From Lumnitzera littorea (taxonomy: Eukaryota; Streptophyta; Magnoliopsida; Myrtales; Combretaceae): DNA of 64,000 bases. Positions 23,786 through 34,014 of the stretch are shown in pieces. The stretch lies in assembly GCA_024138015.1 (NCBI GenBank), contig JAMXBB010000001.1, positions 133,191,143 through 133,255,142 on the forward strand, in the 5' to 3' direction. The notes beneath the pieces are model-generated. The model had not been told where the DNA came from, ran no database searches, and worked only from the letters and a program-made list of their open reading frames with translations. Position 1 is the stretch's first letter, and each line of letters opens with the position of its first letter. Position numbers and translations under genes: made by a program.

Positions 23786-24010
23786 ATCTACAGATGAGAT
23801 CGCCAAATCCTTTTATTTGTAAAATGGCATTAAGCTTACTAAGCAATTAAGAGCAATGTTACGATTAAGTAGCAATAATTAATGTGATAAGATCACTTTA
23901 ATTTTTTATAGATGAGATCACTTCAATCCCTTTATTTGCAAAATCACATTAAACCTACCGTGTATTTAGAAGTGATGACACAATAAAGTAATAGCGTTAA
24001 TAACATGTGG
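23786..24010 (+). repeat. Two tandem copies of ~110-120 bp
   Basis: Copy 1 starts near 23789 with ACAGATGAGATC and copy 2 near 23909 with ATAGATGAGATC. They share CC(C)TTTTATTTGTAAAAT/CCCTTTATTTGCAAAAT, CATTAAxCCTAC, and AATAAAGTAATAGCGTTAAT/GATTAAGTAGCAATAATTAAT. They lie at the outer edge of the inverted repeat. Function unknown. Confidence 0.65.
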
Positions 24011-24042
24011 TGTATTGATACCATTAAAGTTTGTGTGCCTAA

Positions 24043-24560
24043 TTTTGCTTGGGAGACTTACGTGTAGACATGCTTTTAACTATCTGCCGATGATTGAAGC
24101 TTTTGGTCATTGAGCATTACCACTCATGTATGTATGTATATGTGTATATATACATATATATAAAGTATCAAATAAATGGACTTTAAGAAACTCTCTCTTT
24201 GTCACTTTTATTCAATATAAAGTCAATAGTTATTACATGTCATGTAAATACCAATGAAATAACATATGGTATTTACACACCATATATGCATAATACGTAG
24301 TGTATATTATCCAATTATATATGTATGTCTTTCCAAAAAAACTTTTCTCGTAAATCCATAGATGGTGTCTATGCGCCATCAATATGTATATTTTTAGATA
24401 GATACTTCTCTACATAGTATGTATTTAATTTAGATACATATTGTAGCTACAAGGATGTATATACATAAATAAATTTTAAAAGGTAATACAATAACAAGTG
24501 CCCTTAAAGTTAGAAAACGTAAAAAAAATATTTGTCACTTCTTTAGGATGTTTTTACTAA
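24043..24560 (+). repeat. Duplicated block P, copy 2, 5' part
   Basis: Collinear with 14595 to about 15020: GGGAGACTTACGTGTAGACATGC, GATTGAAGCTTTTGGTCATTG, CTCTCTTTGTC, TTTAATTTAGATACAT and CTTTAGGATGTTT all have counterparts there. The block is then interrupted and resumes at 28770. Confidence 0.7.
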
Positions 24561-25374
24561 AAAATAAGTACATCAAAAAATGAAAATGTTTATTTTTTTC
24601 CTCCCTTATTAGGTGCTCTTAAGAGTATATTAACATTTTGCCATAAAAATCTTTATCAAGTTTCCTATGCCAATTATGTACACAATACACCATTCATTTA
24701 CCTTTTATTTATATCCAAAAGTTATGTTGTTCTTTCATAATTTCCCATATGCATAATATATAGAGAAATTAAGGATAAAAATTTATGTTAACGAAGAAAA
24801 TACAAAAAAGCATTTAGTTAGCAAAATTGGATAGTATAAGGAGAATTGAGCAGAATACTACAAGAAAAAAAAATAATAGTATAATATTTTCATGCTATGT
24901 TTAGTAAGCGAAGTACTAAATTCAATTTTTATAATAAAAAAAGTTAATTATTCATAGTATAATTTAAAATAAAGTTCATCTAATTTAGGAACTTTGTATG
25001 CAGTTATTTATAGAATTTTAAAAATATCGTTATTTTGTACTATATGAAATAAATTTTTATATCATCAAATATACAGTATATATTTTTTAGTTTTTCTTTA
25101 ATTACTCAAGGCTCTTTTGTTTGGTAACTTTGGCCAATATTGCAAATCAAACAATAAACTAAAAGATTTGTCAAGTGTTATCCTATAAAATATTACAACT
25201 AAATAATACCTAAGTGTTGTACTATAAAATATTACAACTAAACAATACCCAAGTATACTAGTAACGCAGCTACCTACAATGCGTGTATAAAAACAATAAA
25301 GAAAATGATTTTGTAATTTAATTATATATAATATATCAGGTTAGCGAAAATTATATACTAAGGATAAATGTTTT
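24561..25374. other. Unassigned insert within block P copy 2
   Basis: AT-rich DNA that has no counterpart in copy 1. A ~40-bp direct repeat (TATAAAATATTACAACTAAA(T/C)AATACC) occurs at about 25182 and 25223. I see no gene. Confidence 0.5.
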
Positions 25375-25514
25375 GGGTCAAGTTTAAATAAAAGATGAAA
25401 GTTCTAAGTTGTTCAAATAAAAGATGAAAGTTCTAAGTTATTCAAATAGATAATGAAATTTTTTAGTATTTCAAATAGAATATGAACATTATGTAAAGTA
25501 GTGAAAATATAGAA

Positions 25515-25776
25515 TGAGTAAACTATTTGTATTATTACAGCTTGTCATACAGTAGCAGCTTAGTTGATAGGATATTTATTTGCTGATGTATAACTACTTG
25601 CTAGTTCATTGCTTAGCTGTACTTTTTGTTGTACTCTTCTAAAATTAATTAGTTAGTTAGGTTGCTATATAATATCATATAAATAAGACTATCCTATATT
25701 TTTTTCTAAATATGTCCTTTCCTCTTACGCATTGTTTTGTAACTGAGCATAACCTTACTATCATAGAGAAAGTTCA
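25515..25776 (+). repeat. 5' LTR of the deleted copia element
   Basis: Starts TGAGTAAACTATTTG and ends AGAAAGTTCA. It matches the 3' LTR in CTAGTTCATTGCTTAGCTGTAC(T) and TTAGTTAGTTAGGTTGCTAT, with TATA-like ATATAAATAAGAC at about 25676. Confidence 0.9.
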
Positions 25777-25778
25777 CA

Positions 25779-25794
25779 TGGTATTAGAGTGGTG
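25779..25794 (+). other. Primer-binding site (initiator tRNA-Met type)
   Basis: TGGTATTAGAGTGGTG lies 2 bp after the 5' LTR and differs in a few bases from the common TGGTATCAGAGC site. Confidence 0.8.
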
Positions 25795-25876
25795 ACAACC
25801 TGATTAAATTTTGCTTTCTCTTTTATTCATGTAAGTCAATATATTCTTCTTTCCTAATCATTTTCTCTACATTAGA

Positions 25877-26760
25877 ATGGTTGTTGTTGATCAAACTAGT
25901 GTAGATCTGTTATTTCTCTCTGTATTTGACAATCCTAATATGATGTTAAGAAGTGTACATTTTACTGGAATGAATTTCGTTGCTTGGAGTTGATCAATAC
26001 GATTAAATCTAGGTGTGAAACTCAAATTAGGATTCATCAATGGCTTAATAGTTAAACCGGATCGAGAATCACCTGATCTAATTAAATGGCAATGGTGTGA
26101 TTACATGATGCGTTGCTGGCTCATGAATTCTATGAGTAAGGATTTGGCTCAAAATTATTTGTATGTGTAGTCTTTGTGTGAATTATGGGTAGAGATTGTT
26201 AATCAGTACAATCATACTAACGGTTCGCTTATGTATCAACTACAACATAAGATGTGCAATCTTAAACAAGGAAATCTATCCGTGAGTGCATATTATAATC
26301 AAAATGAAACGAATATGGAATGAATTACAAGTTTTAAATAGATATCCTAAGTATTCTTATGGCCATCTTGATTATTGTACATGTGGATTGAAAGAAAGGT
26401 TTCTTGAATTTGAGTCACAAAATCATTTAATGCAGTTTATGATGGGGTTGTATGATAGTTTTGAAAATGTTTGTAATCAGATTTTAAGGATAGATCCCTT
26501 GCTGAATGTGAATAAAGCTTATTATCTTATGCAACAAGTCAAGACATAAAAACAAATCACATTTAGAGTTAGTTCAAAACTTGAGGATGTAGCTTTCCTC
26601 TCTAATAGAGGAAATATGGACTAACAAAAATTCAAAGGAAATATAGTGAAACTGTTGTGTAGGTATAGCAAGACAGAAGGATATTCAATAGATAATTATT
26701 TCCAAATTATAGGACATCCATATTGGTATACGAAGGGTTACTAAGAAATCAAAAGGATTA
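25877..26760 (+). pseudogene. Copia gag remnant
   Basis: Starts at the ATG at 25877. Typical copia gag segments follow in order: an HFTGMNFVAWS-like site (about 25955), LGVKLKLGFINGL (about 26011), a WQWCDYMMRCWLMNSMSKDLAQN segment (about 26090-26155), and YQLQHKMCNLKQGNLSVSAYY (about 26237-26300). After a frame change there is IWNELQVL through FLEFESQNHLMQFMMGLYDSFENV to DPLLNVNKAYYLM (26311-26540). A decayed zinc-knuckle region follows at about 26650-26740, with key cysteines lost. Stops at about 25992, 26168 and 26548 make it non-functional. In an intact element it would form the particle that packages the RNA. Confidence 0.88.
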
Positions 26761-27765
26761 GCTTCATTGTGCGATAAAGACTTTGATACTCTTCTTAACC
26801 AATTTGTTAATTCTGCAAATACTAATATAGGATCCTCAACAACAGTTGATTCAACACTTATGCAAACAATGTGCCATGAGATAATGAAGATAATGAAAGG
26901 TAAATCTGTGGCTAGAGAGCCAAAAATGACAACAATTATTCTGGTGCATGCTGCAGGTACTCATTCCACACATCCTCTTTATTTTAATGCTTTGAATAGT
27001 GACTTAGGCACTTAGATAGTAGGTATAAGTGCCATGGACCACATGACACCCTTTCTTTCTTTATTAACCAACCATACACTTTTTCTTAACCAATATCAAT
27101 TTGTTTACCAAATGGCACAATGAAACAGGTTACTACATTTGGTTCACTTTATATACATTCCAATTTCACTTTACATAATGTCTTATTAGTTCCTAACTTT
27201 ACCCATAGTTTGTTTTTTGTTAGTAAGCTACTGGTACACCAACGATTATCGGTAACCATTACTAACTCTCTTTGCACATTTTAGGACCTAAAAAATAACC
27301 AAATTGTGGCAACAACTAAGGAAATGAGAGTACTATATGTACTGATCTGTAAGAGTGATATTGTATGTATTACTTTTACTAGTGGACCTTTGCATTTATA
27401 CATTCATTCAGTTCTTGTAATAAATCTAATCTAGCAAAGCTGATTCATGCTAGATTAGTACATATGTCCATTTCTAAACTGAAACACTTGGATGATGAGT
27501 CAAACTTGTCTTTCAATGATTTCATTTGTAAAATATGTCATTTGGCTAAGTTTCATCAAAAGCCTTTTGACCATAATAATAGTAACTCTCCTTTTATGTT
27601 CCACTTGCTACATATAGATCTTTGGGGACCCTATTGGGTTACTTCATTACTAGAGCAAATTACTTCATTACAATTGTTGATGATTATAGCCGTAGAACTT
27701 GACCTACATGCTTGTTCATAAATCTCAAGTGTGTTCTACTCTACATAATTACCTAAAAGTAAATG
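26761..27765 (+). pseudogene. Copia protease/pre-integrase and start of integrase
   Basis: An AMDHMTPFLSLL segment at about 27030-27060 matches the region just after the protease active site (normally SGATDHMT; the catalytic aspartate region is altered). The pre-integrase zinc domain is visible at about 27440-27560: an H-x-R-L-x-H-M start (HARLVHMSISKLKHL) and a CKICHLAKFHQKPF end, matching an HHCC finger. The integrase core begins with LLHIDLWGPYWV at about 27607-27640 and breaks down after ~27720, where the internal deletion begins. Confidence 0.85.
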
Positions 27766-27794
27766 CAAGTTTCTTAAAGATTTTACATGTTCCT

Positions 27795-27880
27795 TTACAA
27801 CTATAGCTTGCAGATCTCTTGACTAAACCTATTAGTTATGCTATTCTGCAATTCATCTGTAGTAAGTAGGTCTCCAAGAT
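27795..27880 (+). pseudogene. Terminal RNase H tail of the copia polyprotein
   Basis: LADLLTKPISYAILQFIC at about 27807-27860, followed by a degenerate GLQDDPT-like end, is the usual C-terminus of copia polyproteins. It lies less than 100 bp after the broken integrase start. A purine-rich tract (GAAGTGGGGTAGGGGTG) follows at about 27891-27907 and fits a polypurine tract. Confidence 0.82.
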
Positions 27881-27925
27881 GATCCAACTTGAAGTGGGGT
27901 AGGGGTGTGGTGGTGGTAAGGTAAG

Positions 27926-28220
27926 ATTCTAAACTATATGTATTAGTACAACTCATTATACAACAGCAACTTAGCTGTAGTATACTTAAAGTAGTATGGG
28001 ATATTTGTTTGTTGACATGTAACTACTTGTTAGTTCATTGCTTAGCTGTACTCTTTATTATATTCTTCTAGAATCAGTTAGTTAGTTAGGTTGCTATATA
28101 ACATTATATAAATAGGACTATTTTGTATTTTTTTCTGAATGTGAGAAATAATTCACTTTTATTTCCTCTTACGCATTGTTCTATAGTTGAGCACAACCCT
28201 ACTATCATAGAGGAAGTTCA
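27926..28220 (+). repeat. 3' LTR of the deleted copia element
   Basis: Collinear with 25515-25776 but longer by ~33 bp (for example GAATGTGAGAAATAATTCAC at about 28136 has no counterpart). The terminal TG is degraded. It ends GGAAGTTCA just before TAGAA. Confidence 0.88.
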
Positions 28221-28336
28221 TAGAATGACATTATGTATTTAATGTTACAACGTCAAATTTTAGTGATGTACCACGTAAAAGAACAAAACATTTATCTTTT
28301 ATTGTGAAATTTTCATCCTTTATTTAAATGTAACAT

Positions 28337-28769
28337 CCTCTATCCGCACCACTTTAACAATCATTTCTTTTTAAAATGTTTAATAGCTCCATCTCTATTT
28401 GAACTTGATCACCAACTTGGATCCTTTGATATGTAATTCTCCTACTAAATTTGTAAAGTATTTGACATAGTCAAATTGCTTTAAAGTAAAATATTGGTCA
28501 ATATATTCATGCGATAGAAAAACATGGAATTATTTTGACAAAACCTAATCTCATAAGCTACCTCATTATTCTTCATTTCTATTACTAAGAACAATCCGGG
28601 GGTTTAAAAACCAAAGTAAGGGATCAAAGTGAACAGTGATGAGTGGTTGAGATGTAATCAAATTGAGATAAAAGTAGATAATGGAGGCATCACATTATAT
28701 AACCAATTATATATTTTTATGCATATTATTTTTTAAAGGTATGTGAGACATCACCAAATGACTACTAGA
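28337..28769. other. Unassigned insert within block P copy 2
   Basis: No counterpart in copy 1 and no coding signal. TGTAACATCCTC near 28329 recalls a Ty3 LTR start, but no matching end was found. Confidence 0.4.
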
Positions 28770-29256
28770 CTATGTAAATGCTTGCAAGTGTAGAATTATG
28801 AGTAGCGTTGATGTTTGCAATTTAAACCACCAATTATTGGCACCACTTGTTCTTGACCATTTAAGGAGACTTTGGCATTTAGAGATGTAGCACAAAGACA
28901 CTTAACATAGTATATAGTTAGTGAATAATTGAGGAAGTTGTATAAATTCATGAATAGGACCACAAAGTACCTTTTAGAAAATTAAGCACATAAAGGGATG
29001 ATGTAAATGTTGTCCCATAATACATTTAATGAGATGCATCACATTATTCAACTAAACACCATCTTTCCCAAAGATTAAAAAGAAAAGTGGTCCAAATGCA
29101 TCTTCAACTTTGCATGCCATATTAGTGATCATGTCAACTGTACACAATTGAAAGAAAAGCCATTCTATATGGTGATTGTGGTGAGTATTTTTGGAAAGTT
29201 TGTACCTTGTTGGTACATTTATCTAATCATTGAAGATATTAAGCAAGCAGAAATTG
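28770..29256 (+). repeat. Duplicated block P, copy 2, 3' part
   Basis: Resumes the match with 15150-15612: AGAATTATGAGTAGCGTTGA, GACCATTTAAGGAGACT, TAAATTCATGAATAGGACCAC, CTTCAACTTTGCATGCCATATTAGTGA and TAATCATTGAAG. Confidence 0.75.
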
Positions 29257-30395
29257 GTTTTTGGGCAATGTTCTTTTGAGTTTGTCAAGAAGCTAAGGAA
29301 TGTGTGCGTTGGTTAGCTGGAAAAGGTGGTGTATGTTTTAAGATGATGGAGGCTATAGACTTCCTTTACTAGTACCCTAAGACTATTGATATTTTGCATA
29401 ATATTATATAAAAATAACCTATACATAATCTATATATTAGTTGAATAATATGGCAAAAAAAAAAAAAGATTATAAAAACATGCCCATGGCACAAGTTTGT
29501 ATGTATGTATATATATCCATCTATCTTGTATAATGATATGGTAAAATTTTGGACTATGTAATTACAAATTAGTTGAAACTAAAAAGTGTATTACTTTCCA
29601 CTTAACAATTTTGTTTGCTAATCATATAATTGCTATGAAAATATGTGTGTCAATCCACACCAATAATTTTAAGCAGTATTTGAACTTTCAATCAAATCAT
29701 ATGTTGGTGTGATAACAAAATATCATTTTAGCCATATAGTATTCATAACTTAGCCTTTATAAACCATTATTGATTTCTTAGTATAATCTATGTGGGACTA
29801 CATTTTTTTTTTTAGTTATCACAATTTCTTCCCCTAACACACCACATCATCTTCATAAAATCTTACAATTAAATTCATTTTTCCTTCTTTTTTTTTTTTT
29901 GTTACTATTTTGTTCAGTCTTGCTACTTTCAACTTCTGTGTAATCCTGAAGACTTGCTAGGAGTCACAATTTGATGACACTCCTTACTCTCCTTGGACCA
30001 CTTCTATAAATCAGGTCAAAATAAGTCCTCCAACTTGCATCTTGGTTCATCCACAAATCATTCACCTACTAGTAAGAATCCATTTTAATACCATTTGTAA
30101 TTTCCTAGGTCAAAAGCAATTAAGACTAAGTCGACAAATATTAATGAATCATTTTCATCCACTTGATTCAAAAGATACTAGTCAATGTTAACGTATTCAC
30201 TAAAATTCCCTCATATGATTTATGTGAGATTAAATTTTAAAAGTATCACAAAATAGCTACTAAAAATAGTTTATCATTTGATCTATCTAAGATAGTTTGT
30301 ACTTCTGAAATAAGTTGTTACAAGCATGTTGACTATGAGGATCCTTGATTATCAAGATTAAAAACAAAATAAATCAAGCAGCAGTAGTTGCATGG
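29257..30395. other. Unassigned DNA
   Basis: Contains poly-A (29454-29467), poly-T (29803-29813 and 29890-29902) and AT-rich DNA. No supported gene. Confidence 0.45.
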
Positions 30396-30660
30396 TTCCC
30401 CATAAGGTTACTTTATTCAAATTAAATGTTAATGGATGCAAATCAAAGGATGGTGCTGCTATTGGAGGTTTCAATGGAAAAATAGGCACGTTGGTTATTT
30501 GTTTTGGAAGACAGTACGTGAAATAACAGCATTGAAATCATTGGTCAGCTATGGAAAGATGGTTTACTTCTCTGACATGGAAAGAAGATTCGTTGCATTG
30601 CTATTGAATCTGATTCCCCCTATCGGTATTTCGGCTAGAGGTATCATTTTATTATATAAA
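30396..30660 (+). pseudogene. RNase H-type fragment (retroelement-like)
   Basis: FKLNVNGCKSKDGAAIGGF at about 30416-30472 matches the first strand pair of the plant RNase H-like domain, normally (F)KxNxDG...GxGG, then a GKIGTLV turn. In another frame (I)TALKSLVSYGK and an IAIESDS segment (about 30598-30618) match the helix and the E-x-D-S strand. The catalytic aspartate of the DG motif has become asparagine, and the frame shifts and stops break the protein. Plant LINEs and many host RNase H-like genes carry this domain. The fragment alone does not distinguish them, though a LINE or pseudogene source is likelier. It runs up to the hAT element at 30675. Confidence 0.6.
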
Positions 30661-30674
30661 AAATCGGTTCCCTC

Positions 30675-31266
30675 TAGGGCTACAAATGAGATGAACTGCT
30701 CATGAGTTGCCTCGCAAGTTAATTGAGCTCCGCTCGTTTAAAACTCAATTTAAATTTGAGTTCTATATGAAACTCATTTACTTAAATAAATTGAGATCGA
30801 GCTCCAATATAAGCTTGTAAGTTAGCTTACTTAGGCTTGCAAGCTAACTCATTTAGGCCGGTTAGTAGATTTATAAATTTTATATATATTATAAATATTA
30901 TATATTATTAAAATTTAAAGATTATTATCTATATAATATATATAAATATATAATATATTATAGGACAATGTTGGCCCTAAAAATATATATTATAGAACAA
31001 TATATAATACAATCGTTGTTCACTATTTATTAATTTATTTATTTATATATTTCTTAATTTTGTATATTTAGGCTTGTTAATAAGTTTAATATCGACTTGC
31101 TTTAGGCTCGGCTCAAACTTGTAGTAAACGAGTCGAAATTGAGTTCTAAATAAAACTCGTTTATCTAAACAAGTCGAGCTCAAGCCTTAATTTCAGGTTC
31201 GATAAAAAACTCGGTTTAAGCTCAATAATTTTTTTCTCGACTTGGTGCAACTCGTTTGTAATCCTA
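30675..31266. mobile_element. hAT-type non-autonomous element, family 1 copy 1
   Basis: The left end is TAGGGCTACAAATGAG and the right end read in reverse is TAGGATTACAAACGAG, 13 of 16 matching. The subterminal regions carry repeated GAGCT/CTCG-rich motifs in both orientations, and the middle is nearly pure A/T. Flanks GTTCCCT and GTCCCT may be an imperfect 8-bp target duplication. Same family as 44111-44590. Confidence 0.85.
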
Positions 31267-33243
31267 GTCCCTAGCTTTGGACAATGATATAGCTATTTCT
31301 TCCATTTTGGTGGTTAAAAAAACAAAAAGAAAATTGAAAGAAAAAGAACCTCTCCTTAAACCCAAGCTAACACATTCAAGAATGATAGGTTCCGGATCTA
31401 CTAAATTTAAATCCTATTATGTCATTACATAACATAATTGTACTAGTAAATAACCAATATGTAGGATAATAAATCAATGTAATAAAATATTAAAAATAAT
31501 ATAAATGAAATTGCTGATTATCGTACAGATTGACTTATAGGATCTTAAGATCATAAGTACAAGATGAACATATCAATTGCATATTTAGGTTCAGCAATAA
31601 CTTTGTCGCTAAACAAATTTAGCATCCAGAAAAAATTTAACAAATAAATTGCATTTCAATGTGCTTTTTAAAAGTAATGTTTTATGCTATCATAATTAGT
31701 AATGCTTTCTGCTGATTCGACTGAACGCAATTGAAAACCAAATGCGTCTTCTGTTCTCCGATAGGTAACGGACGAGTTTCAAGCTTTAACCCCAGCAAAC
31801 CACAATGTTTGGGCCAGTAATCAGCATTATTTCCTAAGACCCTTCAAAGCCGATCCAATAAGACCAAGTATATTGCACACACGATATATGTGCAAAAAGG
31901 AAAAAAAGTAATATATATATATAAACGGTTTATAAATATCGAATTCCTTTAAAGATCTGCAGCGCAATGATATTTTTTATTTTAAACAAAATGTGTCTAA
32001 ATCGTAAATAAGAAGTTTGTATTTTAACAAGAGAATGTAACTAATGAGTAGCTGAGAGTCTAATTTATTAAGAATAATGACGAATAATAAGCTTATGATA
32101 GTGATAAGCTGATGAAATGGAAAGGTACCAGTGGAAAAGTGTAATTTGGAATTTAGTGAAATGAAATAGGTGTCTGATGAATCAACAGCCAAAAGCAGCT
32201 AGATTTCTCCTAATGCAGAGAAAGGTTTTGCTGAATACAACACTCGGGAAACAATATTTTTCGGTTTTTCATTTATAGTCTGCAAAATAACTTGTACAAG
32301 TATCTATGATAGTCCTCCTTGAGACCCTAACAAATATAGAAAAAATCTAGTAAATTCTAGAACCTTTAGCATGTGCTAATTCTTTTTTTTTTTTTTTTTC
32401 TATTTCTGCTAATGATTCTAAATTTTAATTACTAATTCTAATTATATATAACATTTATCATGCAACAAGGTCTTGCATAATCAAATGAAACCCATGCACT
32501 TTAATATATTTTAATAAAATATTCTTTTTTAAAATAAAGAAACTTAATTTGAATTCAATTTAATATGGTTTATAGCTTTCATTTACCCCTTAGACTATGT
32601 TGTAATTACATAATCTGGGAAGGTTATCTTATCTATTAAGCATCTAATAACCTATATACCGGTAGGCATGTAATTTTACATATTATAAAATTCCTAAACT
32701 CTATAGGATTCATATCGATAATTGAGTTTGACATTCCCAATTGAATTACGTTGCTTCTTCTTACTTTTACTAAAAGTTTGACTCCAAATAATGTTGTTAA
32801 TCGAATAAATTGTCTATATAATTTAAGTTTCAAAAGCTTTGTATAACCATCAAATTGGTGTTTACATAATGTATTCATAATGTTGTTTTTTAATTTAATT
32901 AAATGAATAAGAATGAAAATTACATAACCATTATTTTGAATAGCTATCCACTAGGTCATTATTTCTTATATCATGCTATCTACATCCCATCTTTTAGTTC
33001 CATTCTCACATTTATACTACCTTTCCCTCTAACTTTTTATGCACCCACAGGTAGTATAATCATTGTATTATTTTATATATACCCATAATGTTGGTGTGTA
33101 TTTGACTAGTATAAATAATATTTAATCCTATTGTGTATAAATCATGTGTAGTAAAAATTTATAAAATTCTTTTAACCCCACTCTTGATAAGTTCAACAAA
33201 CCAAATGTTGGAACGGAGTTATGATTGCATGAATAATCCCAAA
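31267..33243. other. Unassigned DNA
   Basis: Short open frames (31977-32192 -, 32636-32878 -, 32903-33088 +) have no recognisable domains and AT-driven composition. Poly-T at 32382-32399. No supported gene. Confidence 0.4.
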
Positions 33244-34014
33244 TAGTGGTGGGCATCGAGCCGAACCGATTCTGAACCACTGGTTCATGAGTCGATGCAC
33301 GATGAACTGTAAATGGCTTGTAAGTTGGCGGTTCTGAGCCGATTCACTAAGCCCGCTGGTTTAAGGGCTGGTTTGAGATCCTTAAACCATTTTTTTTTTA
33401 ATATTTAATTTTTTATTAATTTCTTTTTTTTAATATATTAATAATTTTTAATGATATGATCTCCTTTCTCTCTTTTTTTTTTAGTTTACTAATAATTAAT
33501 AATTTCTATTTTTTTTATTAATTTCGACTTAATGCAATTCCAACTTTTTTTATTTTTTTTTCTCTCAAATTTTATCTTTTTCTCATATTCAAATCCTTAA
33601 CATTTAATAAGTTTTACAAAAAAAACTTATATTAACTAAAATTAAATTTTCTATCTATTAACACATAATTAACTTATAATTAGTATCTATTATTAATTTG
33701 ATAGATATTATTTTTTAAAAAAATTATCCTTCACTATTGTAAATAAAGTAACTTTAATATATAATTACTTATTCGATATTATCAAATTATTTTTTTTTTC
33801 AACTTAATGACCTCTCTTTCTCTTTCTTTTTTTTTTCTTTTTTCAAGAGAGTGAACCGGCTGGGTCGACACACCGAGCCAAGTGTTTCCACCCCGTTGAA
33901 CTGTCTAAGCTCTTAAAGGCCAGCAATTCGCCACAGCGATTCAACCAACCCATTTTTAAGCCAAGTCGATTCTGAATATGTTCACGGTTCAAAACTGGTC
34001 CTCGCCAAAATCTA
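33244..34014. mobile_element. hAT-type non-autonomous element with perfect 8-bp TSD
   Basis: Begins TAGTGGTGGGCATCGAGCC and ends CTCGCCAAAATCTA (reverse: TAGATTTTGGCGAG). ATCCCAAA occurs immediately before (33236-33243) and after (34015-34022), an exact 8-bp duplication typical of hAT transposition. The ends are GC-rich with repeated GAACCG/CGGTTC motifs, and the core is T-rich and non-coding. Confidence 0.9.

Larger units (their letters stand above)
25515..28220 (+). mobile_element. Copia element with large internal deletion, TSD TAGAA
   Basis: Two LTRs (25515-25776 and 27926-28220) flank a primer site, a gag remnant, the protease/pre-integrase region and the very end of RNase H. TAGAA occurs immediately before (25510-25514) and after (28221-28225), a 5-bp target duplication. 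Most of integrase, all of RT and most of RNase H are missing: the frame jumps from the start of the integrase core (about 27720) to the LADLLTKP-type RNase H tail at about 27807. The 2.7-kb length against the usual ~5 kb for copia elements fits one large deletion. Confidence 0.92.
25375..28336. mobile_element. MITE-like element split by the copia insertion
   Basis: The left piece (25375-25514) starts GGGTCAAGTTTAAATAAAAGATGAAAGTTC. The right piece (28226 to about 28336), read in reverse, starts GGATGTTACATTTAAATAAAGGATGAAAATTT, an inverted match. AAATAAAAGATGAAAGTTCTAAG is directly repeated at 25388 and 25416. The same motif style appears at 47996-48250. The copia element lies between the pieces. 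Confidence 0.5.

Noticed and set aside
30436..30705. 89-codon ATG-started open frame as a gene
   Set aside because: It is one frame of the broken RNase H fragment and runs into the hAT element at 30675.
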